Of a stretch of DNA of 64,000 nucleotides, positions 53,490 through 62,242 are shown in pieces. This DNA is from Adhaeribacter swui (lineage in GTDB: Bacteria; Bacteroidota; Bacteroidia; Cytophagales; Hymenobacteraceae). The position numbers and the translations under genes are program-made. The notes beneath the pieces were generated by a model. It did not search any database. It saw only the letters and a list, made by a program, of their open reading frames with translations, and was not told the DNA's origin. The stretch spans positions 3,416,585 to 3,480,584 of the forward strand of contig NZ_CP055156.1 of NCBI RefSeq assembly GCF_014217805.1. The letters run 5' to 3'. The stretch's first letter is position 1. The number at the start of each line of letters is the position of its first letter.

Positions 53490-54227
53490 TTATTGAGCCA
53501 AAATACCCAGCGCCGATCCGGAGAAAGTAGCCCGGGCGCTATCCGAAAAGTGGTATTGCCGTTTCGGGATGTTTAGGTTTTCTACAATTAATTCGCTTTT
53601 GTTTCGTATGTCCAGGTTGGCTTCTTGAATTTGATTGGTTTTATCCAGGTTTAAGTAGGCTGTACTCCCGGTACTTAAACCCACCACCGCCTCTAAACGG
53701 TTTAGCTTATTGCCAGAAAGTTTTACGGTAGTGCCTTTATCTTGCTGTAAATTTAAGCTAGGTTGCTCAAAACCTTCTACGGTTACGGTGCTGTTGTTCC
53801 AGGATTTAGTAGAAATTACCTTTTTGCCGTTTTGCATAAAAAAAGCGTTGGTTTTAAGATTAGCTAAATTCGGGCAAGTAATTACAATTAAATCGCCGTA
53901 AGGCTGCATTTGCGGCTCTTTGGGGTAAGCTAAATCTACCTGTAAAAGCTTGCCGTTTTGAGTAAAAGAGAGGTACTCCTTGGTGTACTTATGTACTTGT
54001 ACTTTGTAGTCGCCCGCCTTAATTTTTACGTTCAGTTCGCTGGCCGGATTTATCGCTATCTGGTCAAAATTCCGGTAATTGAGGGTAACAAAGTTGCGGT
54101 AGGGGTCTTTATAAGTGCCTTTGTTGTATTCTGTTTTTAAAGCCATGTTATAGGCTACCAAAGAACCCAGTAAAATTAAACCGGCAGTAAGCAGCAATAT
54201 GGTGCTTGTTTTAAAATGCTGTAACAT
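53490..54227 (-). CDS. membrane-anchored GIN/DUF2807-like protein
   Basis: The 245-residue protein has an N-terminal hydrophobic anchor (about 9-27) and a beta-helix-type extracytoplasmic part with regularly spaced turns (SWNNSTVTVEGFEQPSLNLQQ, LSTGSTAYLNLDKTNQIQ, LDIRNKSELIVENL) as in head GIN/DUF2807 proteins. It is the last gene of the operon with the ABC transporter and GntR regulator, 200 bases behind the regulator. It may be a regulated envelope component; function unknown. Confidence 0.7.
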   Translation of the reverse strand: MLQHFKTSTILLLTAGLILLGSLVAYNMALKTEYNKGTYKDPYRNFVTLNYRNFDQIAINPASELNVKIKAGDYKVQVHKYTKEYLSFTQNGKLLQVDLAYPKEPQMQPYGDLIVITCPNLANLKTNAFFMQNGKKVISTKSWNNSTVTVEGFEQPSLNLQQDKGTTVKLSGNKLNRLEAVVGLSTGSTAYLNLDKTNQIQEANLDIRNKSELIVENLNIPKRQYHFSDSARATFSGSALGILAQ

Positions 54228-54426
54228 GATTATAACAATTTCTAGTTTAAGTAAATAAGTTTAAGTACTTGCTTTTATATTGCCAGCGTGCGTATGTATC
54301 GTACCATCAGGCAAAATTTTAAAATTTTAGTTTTTGAAGCAGCTTAATTTTAATCTTTAAAACTACTTGTAAACAGAAGAGCCATAGCCCAGCATAAAGT
54401 CGCAGCTTTTACGCAAAATTGTGCGG

Positions 54427-54828
54427 TTACTCGGCACTTTTACCATTGCCGTTCACGGCTTTAAATTGATTCGCCTTAAAGCTTTCGTATCGTAGTTGCA
54501 CTTCTTCCAGGCTAATGTCCAGCAAGTATATGGTCCGGAAAAACTCCGGTAATTCTTGTTGCAGAAAACGCTCTTTGCGGTAATTTTTAATTTTTTTATC
54601 GCTGGCCGGGGCCACAAAAAAGCCAATACCTCTTTTGTTATAAATAATTTCCTGGTTTTGCAAAAACTCGTAGGTACGCATCACAGTATTGGGGTTTACT
54701 TGTAATTCGCCGGCTAAATCTCTTACCGAAGGGATTTTATCTTCCGAAAGCCACTTGCCCAAGAGTATGTTTTCGCTCACGTAAGTGGCTATTTGCAGGT
54801 AAATCGCTTCGTTATCTTTAAATTCCAT
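54427..54828 (-). CDS. GntR family (YtrA-type) transcriptional regulator
   Basis: I start it at the ATG at 54828, preceded by AGAGGAGA. The frame extends upstream into the permease gene but without support. The 133-residue protein has a winged HTH (IPSVRDLAGELQVNPNTVMRTYEFLQNQEII) and a short C-terminal dimer helix, as in the YtrA subfamily, which controls ABC transporters. It follows the permease gene by 15 bases. A matching inverted repeat lies at the operon promoter (56471-56496), so autoregulation of the whole operon is likely. Confidence 0.88.
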   Translation of the reverse strand: MEFKDNEAIYLQIATYVSENILLGKWLSEDKIPSVRDLAGELQVNPNTVMRTYEFLQNQEIIYNKRGIGFFVAPASDKKIKNYRKERFLQQELPEFFRTIYLLDISLEEVQLRYESFKANQFKAVNGNGKSAE

Positions 54829-54842
54829 AATCTTCTCCTCTC

Positions 54843-55619
54843 TTAAACTTGCTTTTCTTTTAGCCCAAAATAGGCAGTCACCCAAAAAATTACGGCCAGC
54901 ACTAGGGGTAGTAGCCGGGTAAGCAGCTTATTGCTTTCGGGGAGTTCTACATAGTAATATTGATTTTTATCGTGAAAGCCTATATTATCGAAGGGTATGG
55001 CTACTGCTAAATCACGATTAAATAACAGCTCCAGACCGTGGTAATTCAATAAAAGCAGCAGGGCCATTACCACGAAAAAAGTAAAAGCACTTTTAATAAA
55101 TTGTAATTTTTGAAAAAACACCGAACCCCAGAGCGCAAAGCCATGAATAAAGGCGAACGCTATAAAAGATAAGTACACCATATTATCCGAAGAAAATAAA
55201 GAAATTAATTTAACCGGTACGTTCCCTGGATTGTCTAGTGTCATTACTAAAAAGGCAACCAAGTAAAAGCTGGCAGTAAAAACCACTAAAAATAGCGGCA
55301 AAGAATAGAGCCAGGCTACCAGGTATTTTTCTAAGTGACTGGCAGGTAAGGTAAGCGCTGCCATGGCTTTTTTCTTATCGCCCAGATGCGCTAAAACCGT
55401 ACTGGTGAAGATGCTGCCAGCCCCTAATAAGCCAAATACAAACAGCAAAGTTTGTTCCTCCTGGTTGATGGGGTAAGATTGCAGGTAAGCTAAAAAACCA
55501 AGAATCAAGGTCATCCCGCCGATGAGTACGGCGGTAGCCATTAAATACCATCTAATGTGTTCGGCGGTATGCTTAGCAAATAAGCGGCTAAAGCGGGTAA
55601 AACTAAAATGATTGTTCAT
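54843..55619 (-). CDS. ABC transporter permease
   Basis: The 258-residue protein has six hydrophobic helices, beginning about residues 24-45, and an extracytoplasmic loop with KNQYYYVELPESNKLL near the C-terminus. There is no signal peptide. It is encoded directly behind the ABC ATPase with a 17-base overlap, so the two proteins are translated together and form a two-component exporter or multidrug/peptide transporter. Length and layout match the permeases of YtrA-controlled operons. Substrate unknown. Confidence 0.82.
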   Translation of the reverse strand: MNNHFSFTRFSRLFAKHTAEHIRWYLMATAVLIGGMTLILGFLAYLQSYPINQEEQTLLFVFGLLGAGSIFTSTVLAHLGDKKKAMAALTLPASHLEKYLVAWLYSLPLFLVVFTASFYLVAFLVMTLDNPGNVPVKLISLFSSDNMVYLSFIAFAFIHGFALWGSVFFQKLQFIKSAFTFFVVMALLLLLNYHGLELLFNRDLAVAIPFDNIGFHDKNQYYYVELPESNKLLTRLLPLVLAVIFWVTAYFGLKEKQV

Positions 55620-56457
55620 ATACCGGTTTATTTAATAGTTGCGTGATATTTTGATTGCCGCTAATAATAGCGTTGAATAATAATTCCAGGTCTACTTTGC
55701 TGTAGCTACCGGTGGTATTGGGCAAAATAGCTTGCTTGCCCCGCACCGAGTCTTCGGCGTAAATAACAGATTGGGATACGGAACCGGTTAAGGTGGTAAA
55801 AGTAAGCTGCTCGGCAATGCGATCCAGTTCCTGGTTCACCACAATTTCCTGGTTATGTAAAATCAAGATAGTATCAATCAAGCTGTCCAGGTCGCGCACT
55901 TGGTGGGTAGATATTACCATGCACCGGTCTTCGGTTAATGCCGAGGCCATTATTTTCCGGAATTGTACTTTGGAAGGTATGTCCAGACCGTTGGTAGGTT
56001 CGTCCATGATCAGGTAGCGGGTGTTGGAGGCCAGCCCAAAAGCAATCATAAATTTTTTTTGCTGCCCAAACGATAGCTTATCCAGGATTATGCCGGTGGG
56101 TACATCAAATTCCTGCAGGTATTTAAAAAAGGCCGTAGCGTTAAATTGCGGGTAAAAGCCAGCGGTACGCGCCAGAAATTGTTCGGCGGTTAAAGGTGGT
56201 ACGTAAATTTCTTCCGGAATAAAATACAGTTCCTGCAACACTTGTGGTAAACGTTTAGCGGCAGATTGGCCGTTTATAAAGCAACTGCCAGATTTAGGAT
56301 AAGCCAGCCCAACCATGTTCTTCAGCAGCGTAGATTTGCCGGCGCCGTTTTTCCCGAGCAAACCATAAATGTGGCCTTCCCGCAAGGTTAAATGTAGATT
56401 CTGAAAAAGCAGCGAGTGGCGCGAGTAGCCAAAACTTAAACCGTTAATCTGGATCAT
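55603..56457 (-). CDS. ABC transporter ATP-binding protein
   Basis: 284 residues: Walker A GKNGAGKST (residues 36-44), signature LSFGQQKK, Walker B YLIMDEPTNGLD and H-loop STHQ are intact. The C-terminal 80 residues (SVIYAEDSVRGKQAILPN) are an accessory domain seen in exporter-type ATPases. It leads the operon; the ATG at 56457 lies 33 bases below the start of the predicted transcript, downstream of the operator-promoter. It energises the adjacent permease. Confidence 0.94.
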   Translation of the reverse strand: MIQINGLSFGYSRHSLLFQNLHLTLREGHIYGLLGKNGAGKSTLLKNMVGLAYPKSGSCFINGQSAAKRLPQVLQELYFIPEEIYVPPLTAEQFLARTAGFYPQFNATAFFKYLQEFDVPTGIILDKLSFGQQKKFMIAFGLASNTRYLIMDEPTNGLDIPSKVQFRKIMASALTEDRCMVISTHQVRDLDSLIDTILILHNQEIVVNQELDRIAEQLTFTTLTGSVSQSVIYAEDSVRGKQAILPNTTGSYSKVDLELLFNAIISGNQNITQLLNKPVYEQSF

Positions 56458-56470
56458 TGTGTTTGCGTTT

Positions 56471-56527
56471 TAGTGTATTAGTTAAATAGTACACTACAAA
56501 AGTAGATAAAGAAATCAGACTTCCAAA
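56471..56527 (-). promoter_or_regulatory. promoter-operator of the ABC/GntR operon
   Basis: On the minus strand a TTTG (56524-56527) and TACTTTTG (56497-56504) box with 19 bases between form a near-consensus promoter. The 26-base inverted repeat TAGTGTA-N12-TACACTA (56471-56496) overlaps the start point, an ideal place for repression by the operon's own GntR/YtrA-type protein. Confidence 0.8.
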
Positions 56528-56747
56528 TTTTTTAAAATTTTTATTTTCCATTTACAAGGTGCAGATAACGGGAACCAGAATTTAGCAGGATAGAGTAGCA
56601 ATAGAAGGCATTCAGAAGTAGAAAATCAACGTTAGGCGAAGTACCTTTTAATTCTGTGGGAGCATTGCTGCGGCAATCAGATAATGTGTATTTTTGTAAG
56701 ATGCCGGTTTAAAATACAGGCAAACAAATCAGAATACACTTTTACTT

Positions 56748-59690
56748 ATGGCGGTTACCAACCTTTCGGAATTACAAAATGCTTTAACGGGAGAATTTTA
56801 TTACCGCGAAACCGGCCTCGATAATGCCATGCGCTTGGTTTACGCTTCCGATGCTTCTATCTACCAGGAAAAGCCTTTAGCCGTGGCTCTACCCAAAGAC
56901 GTAGCCGACATTAAAACTTTAATTGAATTTGCTGCCACCCACCAAGTTACGTTAATCCCCAGAGCCGCCGGTACCTCGCTGGCTGGTCAGGTGGTGGGTA
57001 AGGGAATTGTGGTAGATATCTCAAAGTATTTTGATCAGATTCTGGAAATTAACTCCACCGAAAAATGGGTGCGGGTGCAGCCCGGCGTTATCCGCGACGA
57101 TTTAAATAAAAAGCTAAAACCTTTTGGGCTGATGTTCGGACCGGAAACGTCTACGGCGAGCCGGGCCATGGTGGGCGGTATGGTGGGCAATAATTCCTGC
57201 GGTTTGCACAGCATCCGCTGGGGCTCCACCCGCGACCACTTACTGGAAGCCAAAGTAGTATTAAGTAACGGCGAAGAAGCAGGTTTTAAAGCGCTCAGCG
57301 AACCAGAGATCGCCCAGGTGCAGCAGCAAGACAATCTGGAAGGTAAAATTTTTAAAAATTTATTAGGGTTGCTGCACAATCCCGAAAATCAAACTTTTAT
57401 TCAACAGAATTTTCCGCATAAAAATATAACCCGCCGGAATTCCGGTTACGCCCTAGATGCTTTACTCGATACGGCACCGTTTTCCCCAAATCAACGACCT
57501 TTTAATTTGTGCCAGCTCATTGCCGGCTCCGAAGGTACGCTGTGTTTTTTAACCGAATTAAAATTGCAGCTAATGGAGCTGCCCCCACCTGAAAACGCTT
57601 TGCTGTGCATCCATTGCAACAGTGTGGGCGAATCGTTAGAAGCTAACCTGGTAGCCATGCGCCACGACGTATACGCCTCCGAGCTGGTAGATAAACGCAT
57701 TCTGGATTTTACCCGGGATAATCTGAGCCAGCAGCCCAACCGGTTTTTCATTCAAGGCGATCCGCAGGCAATTTTAATGGTCGAGTTTTTTGCCGATACC
57801 CGCGAGCAATGCTTAATTATGGCCGAAGTCTTGATTCAAGAATTACAGCAAGCCGGTTTGGGTTACGCCTACCCGGTATTATTTGGGACTGATGCGGCTA
57901 AAGCTTGGGACGTGCGTAAAGGCGGTTTGGGTTTATTGCGCAACATGCCCGGCGACGAGCAACCTGTTAATTTAATTGAAGATTGCGCCGTAGCTATAGA
58001 AGATTTGCCCCAGTACGTCGCCGATTTAGATCAATTGCTGCACCGCCACGGATTAGTAGCTTCGTACTACGCCCACGCCGGCGCCGGGGAGCTACACGTT
58101 GAACCAATGCTAAATTTAAAAACAGCAGCGGGTAAAACGCTCTTCCGGCAAGTACTGGCCGAAACCGTGGATTTAGTTAAAAAATACAACGGTTCGCTCA
58201 GCGGGGAACACGGCGATGGCCGCTTACGCGGCGAATTTATTCCGCAAATTATGGGGCCGGAAGTATATGCGTTGTTCCGGCAAGTAAAACAAATATTTGA
58301 TCCGCAGTTTATTTTTAACGCGGGTAAAATCGTGGATACGCCGCCCATGGATGAATTTCTACGCTACCAGCCCAATCAGGCAGACCCTAAGATTAACACC
58401 GTATTTAGTTTTGCCGGCCAAGGTAGTATTTTGCGTTTAGCCGAAAAATGTTCGGGTTCCGGGGATTGCCGCAAAACCCAACTTACCGGCGGAGTGATGT
58501 GCCCCAGCTACATGGCCACCCGCCAGGAAAAAGACACCACCCGCGCCCGCGCTAATATTCTGCGCCAGTTTTTAACCCAGGATGGCAACGTAAATGGCTT
58601 TAACCACCACGAGATAAAAGACGTAATGGATTTATGCATTAGCTGCAAAGGCTGCAAATCCGAGTGCCCCTCAGGAGTAGATATTGCCAAAATGAAGGCC
58701 GAATTTTTACAACATTACTACGATGCCAACGGCACACCCATACGCACCCGCCTGATTGGTAATTTCACCCGCCTGAACGCTTTGGCTGCCAAAATGCCTT
58801 GGGCGTACAACCGGGTAATGAACAACGGCTTAACCGGAAAGTGGGCCAAACAAATGGTTGGTTTTGCGCCGCAACGGTCGTTGCCGCCTCTCGCCAAAAC
58901 CACTTTGCGAAGCTGGTACCGGCAATGGCGCAAAAATACACCGGCCGTAGCGGGCAGCCGGAAATTGTTTTTGTTTGCCGATGAGTTTACGAACTACAAC
59001 GATGTAGAAATGGGCGTAAAAGCTGTGCAACTGCTCACCGCCCTGGGTTATGAGGTAATAATTCCGGAACACGTAGAAAGCGGCCGCACGTATTTATCGA
59101 AAGGTTTGGTGCGCGATGCCCAAAAAATTGCCATACGTAACGTAGAACTTTTGGGTAAAGTAGTAAGCAAAGAAATCCCGATTGTGGGACTGGAGCCCTC
59201 GGCCATTCTGACCTTAAAAGACGAATACCTGGATTTGGTGACGGATGCTTTGTTAACGCAAGCTACTATTTTGGCCCGGAACAGTTATTACCTGGATGAC
59301 TTTCTGGCTGCGGAAGTTACTAAAGGACATATCCGGCCGGAGCAATTTACCACGCAAGCCCGCCAGATTAAGCTACACGGCCATTGCCACCAAAAAGCTT
59401 TATCTACTCAAGTAACCACGGCCGCTTTACTCAGTTTACCCCAGAACTACGAAGTAAGCATTATTCCATCGGGCTGTTGCGGTATGGCCGGTTCGTTTGG
59501 TTATGAAGCTGAGCATTACGATGTTTCCATGCAAATTGGCGAACTGGTTTTATTCCCCGCGGTTAGAGCGGCTGGTGCCGAAGAGTTGATAGCGGCGCCC
59601 GGTACGTCGTGTCGGCACCAGATCAAAGATGGCACCGCCCGGCACGCTTTACACCCCGTAGAAATATTATGGGATGCTTTGTTAAAGTAG
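56748..59690 (+). CDS. FAD/Fe-S oxidoreductase (D-lactate dehydrogenase or glycolate oxidase type)
   Basis: A 980-residue fusion. Residues about 45-230 are an FAD-binding_4 domain (PRAAGTSLAGQVVG, GGMVGNNSCG); 280-520 an FAD-oxidase C domain (LSGEHGDGRLRGEF); near 560-640 a 4Fe-4S ferredoxin-like region with CSGSGDC and CISCKGCKSECPSG; the rest is a CCG-type heterodisulfide-reductase domain (HGHCHQKAL, PSGCCGMAGSFGYE). This is the single-chain GlcD-GlpC layout that oxidises D-lactate, glycolate or similar 2-hydroxy acids and passes electrons to the membrane. No adjacent transporter identifies the substrate. Confidence 0.9.
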   Translation: MAVTNLSELQNALTGEFYYRETGLDNAMRLVYASDASIYQEKPLAVALPKDVADIKTLIEFAATHQVTLIPRAAGTSLAGQVVGKGIVVDISKYFDQILEINSTEKWVRVQPGVIRDDLNKKLKPFGLMFGPETSTASRAMVGGMVGNNSCGLHSIRWGSTRDHLLEAKVVLSNGEEAGFKALSEPEIAQVQQQDNLEGKIFKNLLGLLHNPENQTFIQQNFPHKNITRRNSGYALDALLDTAPFSPNQRPFNLCQLIAGSEGTLCFLTELKLQLMELPPPENALLCIHCNSVGESLEANLVAMRHDVYASELVDKRILDFTRDNLSQQPNRFFIQGDPQAILMVEFFADTREQCLIMAEVLIQELQQAGLGYAYPVLFGTDAAKAWDVRKGGLGLLRNMPGDEQPVNLIEDCAVAIEDLPQYVADLDQLLHRHGLVASYYAHAGAGELHVEPMLNLKTAAGKTLFRQVLAETVDLVKKYNGSLSGEHGDGRLRGEFIPQIMGPEVYALFRQVKQIFDPQFIFNAGKIVDTPPMDEFLRYQPNQADPKINTVFSFAGQGSILRLAEKCSGSGDCRKTQLTGGVMCPSYMATRQEKDTTRARANILRQFLTQDGNVNGFNHHEIKDVMDLCISCKGCKSECPSGVDIAKMKAEFLQHYYDANGTPIRTRLIGNFTRLNALAAKMPWAYNRVMNNGLTGKWAKQMVGFAPQRSLPPLAKTTLRSWYRQWRKNTPAVAGSRKLFLFADEFTNYNDVEMGVKAVQLLTALGYEVIIPEHVESGRTYLSKGLVRDAQKIAIRNVELLGKVVSKEIPIVGLEPSAILTLKDEYLDLVTDALLTQATILARNSYYLDDFLAAEVTKGHIRPEQFTTQARQIKLHGHCHQKALSTQVTTAALLSLPQNYEVSIIPSGCCGMAGSFGYEAEHYDVSMQIGELVLFPAVRAAGAEELIAAPGTSCRHQIKDGTARHALHPVEILWDALLK

Positions 59691-60104
59691 AAGCTATTTC
59701 GTATTGAAGTTAAAAACAAAGCTGGTTATCCGGAGCAATCGCCTCATTGCCTACTTCTCCGCGAAAACCTGAATGCCGCTCTGTGCCGAAATATTGTAGA
59801 GTAAGTACTATCCCGCAACTTGTGCCAGTTGGTACACCCGATGTAGTGGATTTGATTCCTTATTTTGCAAATCTCCAATCTCCCGCCAGCTTGTAGCTGG
59901 TGGGTATTTATAAAGGGAAGTTTTCAACTTCTGGCCAGTTGAAAACTGGCCACTATAGACCGCTCCCTTTACACTGCGTGAAACTGGAAGCAGGTATATC
60001 GGTTAATTTTAGCCTAATTGTTCTGGAACCGAAAAAAGTAAAATTTTAAAAAATCAAATTGTTGATCTGGCCTATGATGCTAACCAATAATTAGCTAAAA
60101 GCCT
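59691..60104. other. spacer with REP-like element
   Basis: The gap holds the nested inverted repeats described at 59886-59952 and an A/T-only run near 60042, but no gene or clear promoter. Confidence 0.5.
59886..59952. repeat. REP-like nested inverted repeat
   Basis: CCAGC-ttgta-GCTGG (59886-59900) is followed by AGTTTTCAACT (59919-59929) matched by AGTTGAAAACT (59937-59947), and by TGGCCAGTT-gaa-AACTGGCCA (59932-59952). The last two share bases, so only one can form at a time. Elements of this type are dispersed in Bacteroidota genomes. Confidence 0.6.
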
Positions 60105-60539
60105 TTAGGCTACAGCGGCGGTATCTTTCACAATTTCAATCCAGATTTTTTCTTTTTTCTCCACGGATTTTAGCAGGGCTACCAGGTTGTTTACTTTGCT
60201 GGCGCAGTTCCAGATTCTGTCCTGCATGTTGCTGTGTTCGCCAATTAAAATGCAACCCAACGAATCGTGGCAAGTGTTACCCCCGTGAATGCGAATACCT
60301 TCGAAGCACGGCACGTTGAGCAGTAGCGGTAAATATTTTTGAAAGTTATTGCTATAGCTCAGCACTACCGGATACGTACCGCTATCAATGGCCGTCTGGC
60401 TTCGCTGCTTGCGCTGGCAATTACCGTTTAAATTCCGGTCGGTATCTTCTAAAGTATAGGCAAAGAAATTTTTATCAATAAACATTTTGCCCAGGGTGGC
60501 GGTAGGCGTGTAAACCGAACGTACAACTTGAATGCGCAT
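60105..60539 (-). CDS. DUF5675 family protein
   Basis: 144 residues with the motifs FAYTLEDTDR, IDSGTYPVVLSYS and GIRIHGGNTCHDSLGCILIG that define DUF5675. The HGG...S.GC.L arrangement resembles an L,D-transpeptidase-like active site (His and Cys near residues 92 and 101), and such proteins are frequent in phage or prophage and in cell-wall-linked contexts. Here the gene stands alone in the chromosome, with a 20-base inverted repeat (60570-60629) at its 5' side. Function unproven. Confidence 0.82.
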   Translation of the reverse strand: MRIQVVRSVYTPTATLGKMFIDKNFFAYTLEDTDRNLNGNCQRKQRSQTAIDSGTYPVVLSYSNNFQKYLPLLLNVPCFEGIRIHGGNTCHDSLGCILIGEHSNMQDRIWNCASKVNNLVALLKSVEKKEKIWIEIVKDTAAVA

Positions 60540-60569
60540 AAAAAATCAGTTTTATGTTTAACAAATTAC

Positions 60570-60629
60570 CTTTTTACCGGGTAAGAAATAGACCCGAGGG
60601 TTGCGGTAAATTTCTTATCCGGTAAAAAG
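60570..60629. repeat. 20-base inverted repeat upstream of DUF5675 gene
   Basis: Arms at 60570-60589 and 60610-60629 (CTTTTTACCGG... and ...CCGGTAAAAAG) match at 19 of 20 positions with a 20-base loop. It is 31 bases upstream of the DUF5675 start and 234 bases past the DoxX stop, and lacks a clear T-run, so a leader hairpin is more likely than a terminator. Confidence 0.5.
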
Positions 60630-60862
60630 AATTTCAATACTGATTTTTGAGTATTTTGATGTAAATTCCTGTAAAACCAAGTTTTATCCTGATTGGAAAA
60701 CTGATTTTTTGAAAATTTTAAATTCCGAAAACCTCCGGAACAAGTAAGGAAAGTAGCTGAAGATTAGCTCTTGGTGCCAGCAATTATCTGCTATTTGCTT
60801 CTTACCTTTAGCGGCTGCCAGGGGCTAAAATTAAAAACTACAGTTTAGCATTGTGGCAAATT

Positions 60863-61324
60863 CTAAAATCTGGAACTATCGCGGCGGCCAAATTCAGAAC
60901 TGCTAAAAATTTTATTATCGATACTGATTTTGCCGGGACCAATAAAATATAAACTGATAAATAAAATAGCAGACTCTAAAGCGTGCGAATAACCATTAAA
61001 ATCGTCGCCGTTACTAATGTGCGAAACCGTAGCCACGCACATGGTTATAAAAAGCAAAAGCGTAACCGGCCGGAAAAATAAACCCAGTAACAGTAAAAAG
61101 CCGCCTACAAACTCAGCAAAACCGCCCATAAATCCCCAGAAAAGAGGAGCAAAGGTAATACCCAGGTTCGCCATAGATCCCCCCACTTGTTCCCAGAACT
61201 CCGGTCCCCCTTTTAACTTCGGAAAACCGTGCAGCATAAAAGCCCAGCCAATACCTACCCGAAGTAATAGCAAACCAAAATGGCAGGTAGGGTAATAATT
61301 GCGGAAGTATTTCATTGCTTTCAA
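60863..61324 (-). CDS. DoxX family membrane protein
   Basis: 153 residues with four hydrophobic helices and the DoxX signature LLRVGIGWAFMLHGFPKL and FVGGFLLLLGLFFRPVTLLLF. DoxX proteins are small inner-membrane proteins of the quinone-reductase/oxidoreductase accessory type; function is broadly unknown. The MLHGFPK motif is intact. Monocistronic as far as can be seen. Confidence 0.87.
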   Translation of the reverse strand: MKAMKYFRNYYPTCHFGLLLLRVGIGWAFMLHGFPKLKGGPEFWEQVGGSMANLGITFAPLFWGFMGGFAEFVGGFLLLLGLFFRPVTLLLFITMCVATVSHISNGDDFNGYSHALESAILFISLYFIGPGKISIDNKIFSSSEFGRRDSSRF

Positions 61325-61426
61325 AATTTAATCCGGTGGTAAAATTAAAAGTAAATCGCCAGGGTAAAAGCCAGCCGGTTAAAGTTTGTAAAGCGGTTTT
61401 TGCCAAAATGCTCAGGATGAGCGCGT

Positions 61427-61918
61427 TTAATCTTCGTTCTCTTCTTCCGGAAATTCTAAATTTTCCAGGGCTTGCAACGTTTCTTTTACAATTTGGTTCA
61501 TTTCCCGACGGCTATCGGCTTCTAGGGTGCGGGCAAATAAATCCAGGATAAGCTCGCCTTCGGTGTTGGTGTATAAATCCTGAAAAAGCTTATCAAATAC
61601 TTTATTTTCTTTTTGAATTATGGCATCTATCTGATTGATGTTGGTGGCTTTAGCGGCTTTTTTTAAAACGGCCAGCACTTTTTCGCTTACTTCGCCGCCG
61701 CCTAAATCCGTGAAAATCTGCATTAAAGCCGTAGCCACGCCCAACCTAATTTTCTCAAAAGCAAAATGTACGTCGTTGTTTACCGGCCCTCCTTTGCGAA
61801 CCCGGCTTTCGGCTACATCAAAATTTTTAAAAATTACCTCAATGGGTTTATCAAACAGGTCGGGTTGGGCGGTATGCAATGCGCGCTGCAGTAATAATTC
61901 AAAATCGGAAGCCAGCAT
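61427..61918 (-). CDS. hypothetical acidic protein, 163 aa
   Basis: A helical cytosolic protein without signal peptide, strongly acidic at the C-terminus (FPEEENED). It contains NDVHFAFEKIRLGVATALMQI and ENKVFDKLFQDLYTNTEGE, conserved-looking helices but no motif I know. It lies about 100 bases after the DoxX gene on the same strand; co-transcription is possible. The Lys/Glu pattern suggests a soluble bundle. Confidence 0.7.
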   Translation of the reverse strand: MLASDFELLLQRALHTAQPDLFDKPIEVIFKNFDVAESRVRKGGPVNNDVHFAFEKIRLGVATALMQIFTDLGGGEVSEKVLAVLKKAAKATNINQIDAIIQKENKVFDKLFQDLYTNTEGELILDLFARTLEADSRREMNQIVKETLQALENLEFPEEENED

Positions 61919-62242
61919 GGTATAAGTTTAAGATTAATGGTAAGAAGTAAACAGAATCAAGTATGTAATACTAGACGCTAGACATTAGATACCAGATTTT
62001 TATTGATTAAGTAATTAATAGTCAATGTTTAAAAATATTGGCGAAAATAATAGCAAATCCATTTTAATGAATGCGATTGAAAAAGCCTTACAAGTAGAAA
62101 AATAGCGCCTGTAAAAAGAATTTGTTTTTAATATTAGCAGTCAGATTAACGTAAATTTGGCTGATTTTTAAATTTACTCAATCTAAAAATCTTTGAGGCC
62201 TATTTTTATTTAGCGAACTTGGCTTTAAAATTAATTGATTCT
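61919..62242. other. spacer with third dispersed repeat
   Basis: TAGACGCTAGACATTAGAT words at about 61971-61990 repeat the vocabulary of the elements at 3181 and 35299. A 26-codon frame at 62025-62105 has no supporting features. No clear promoter for the downstream gene was identified. Confidence 0.45.

Noticed and set aside
62025-62105. 26-codon ORF in the gap before the M14 gene
   Set aside because: Short, AT-biased, no features; nearby dispersed repeat suggests a degenerate spacer.
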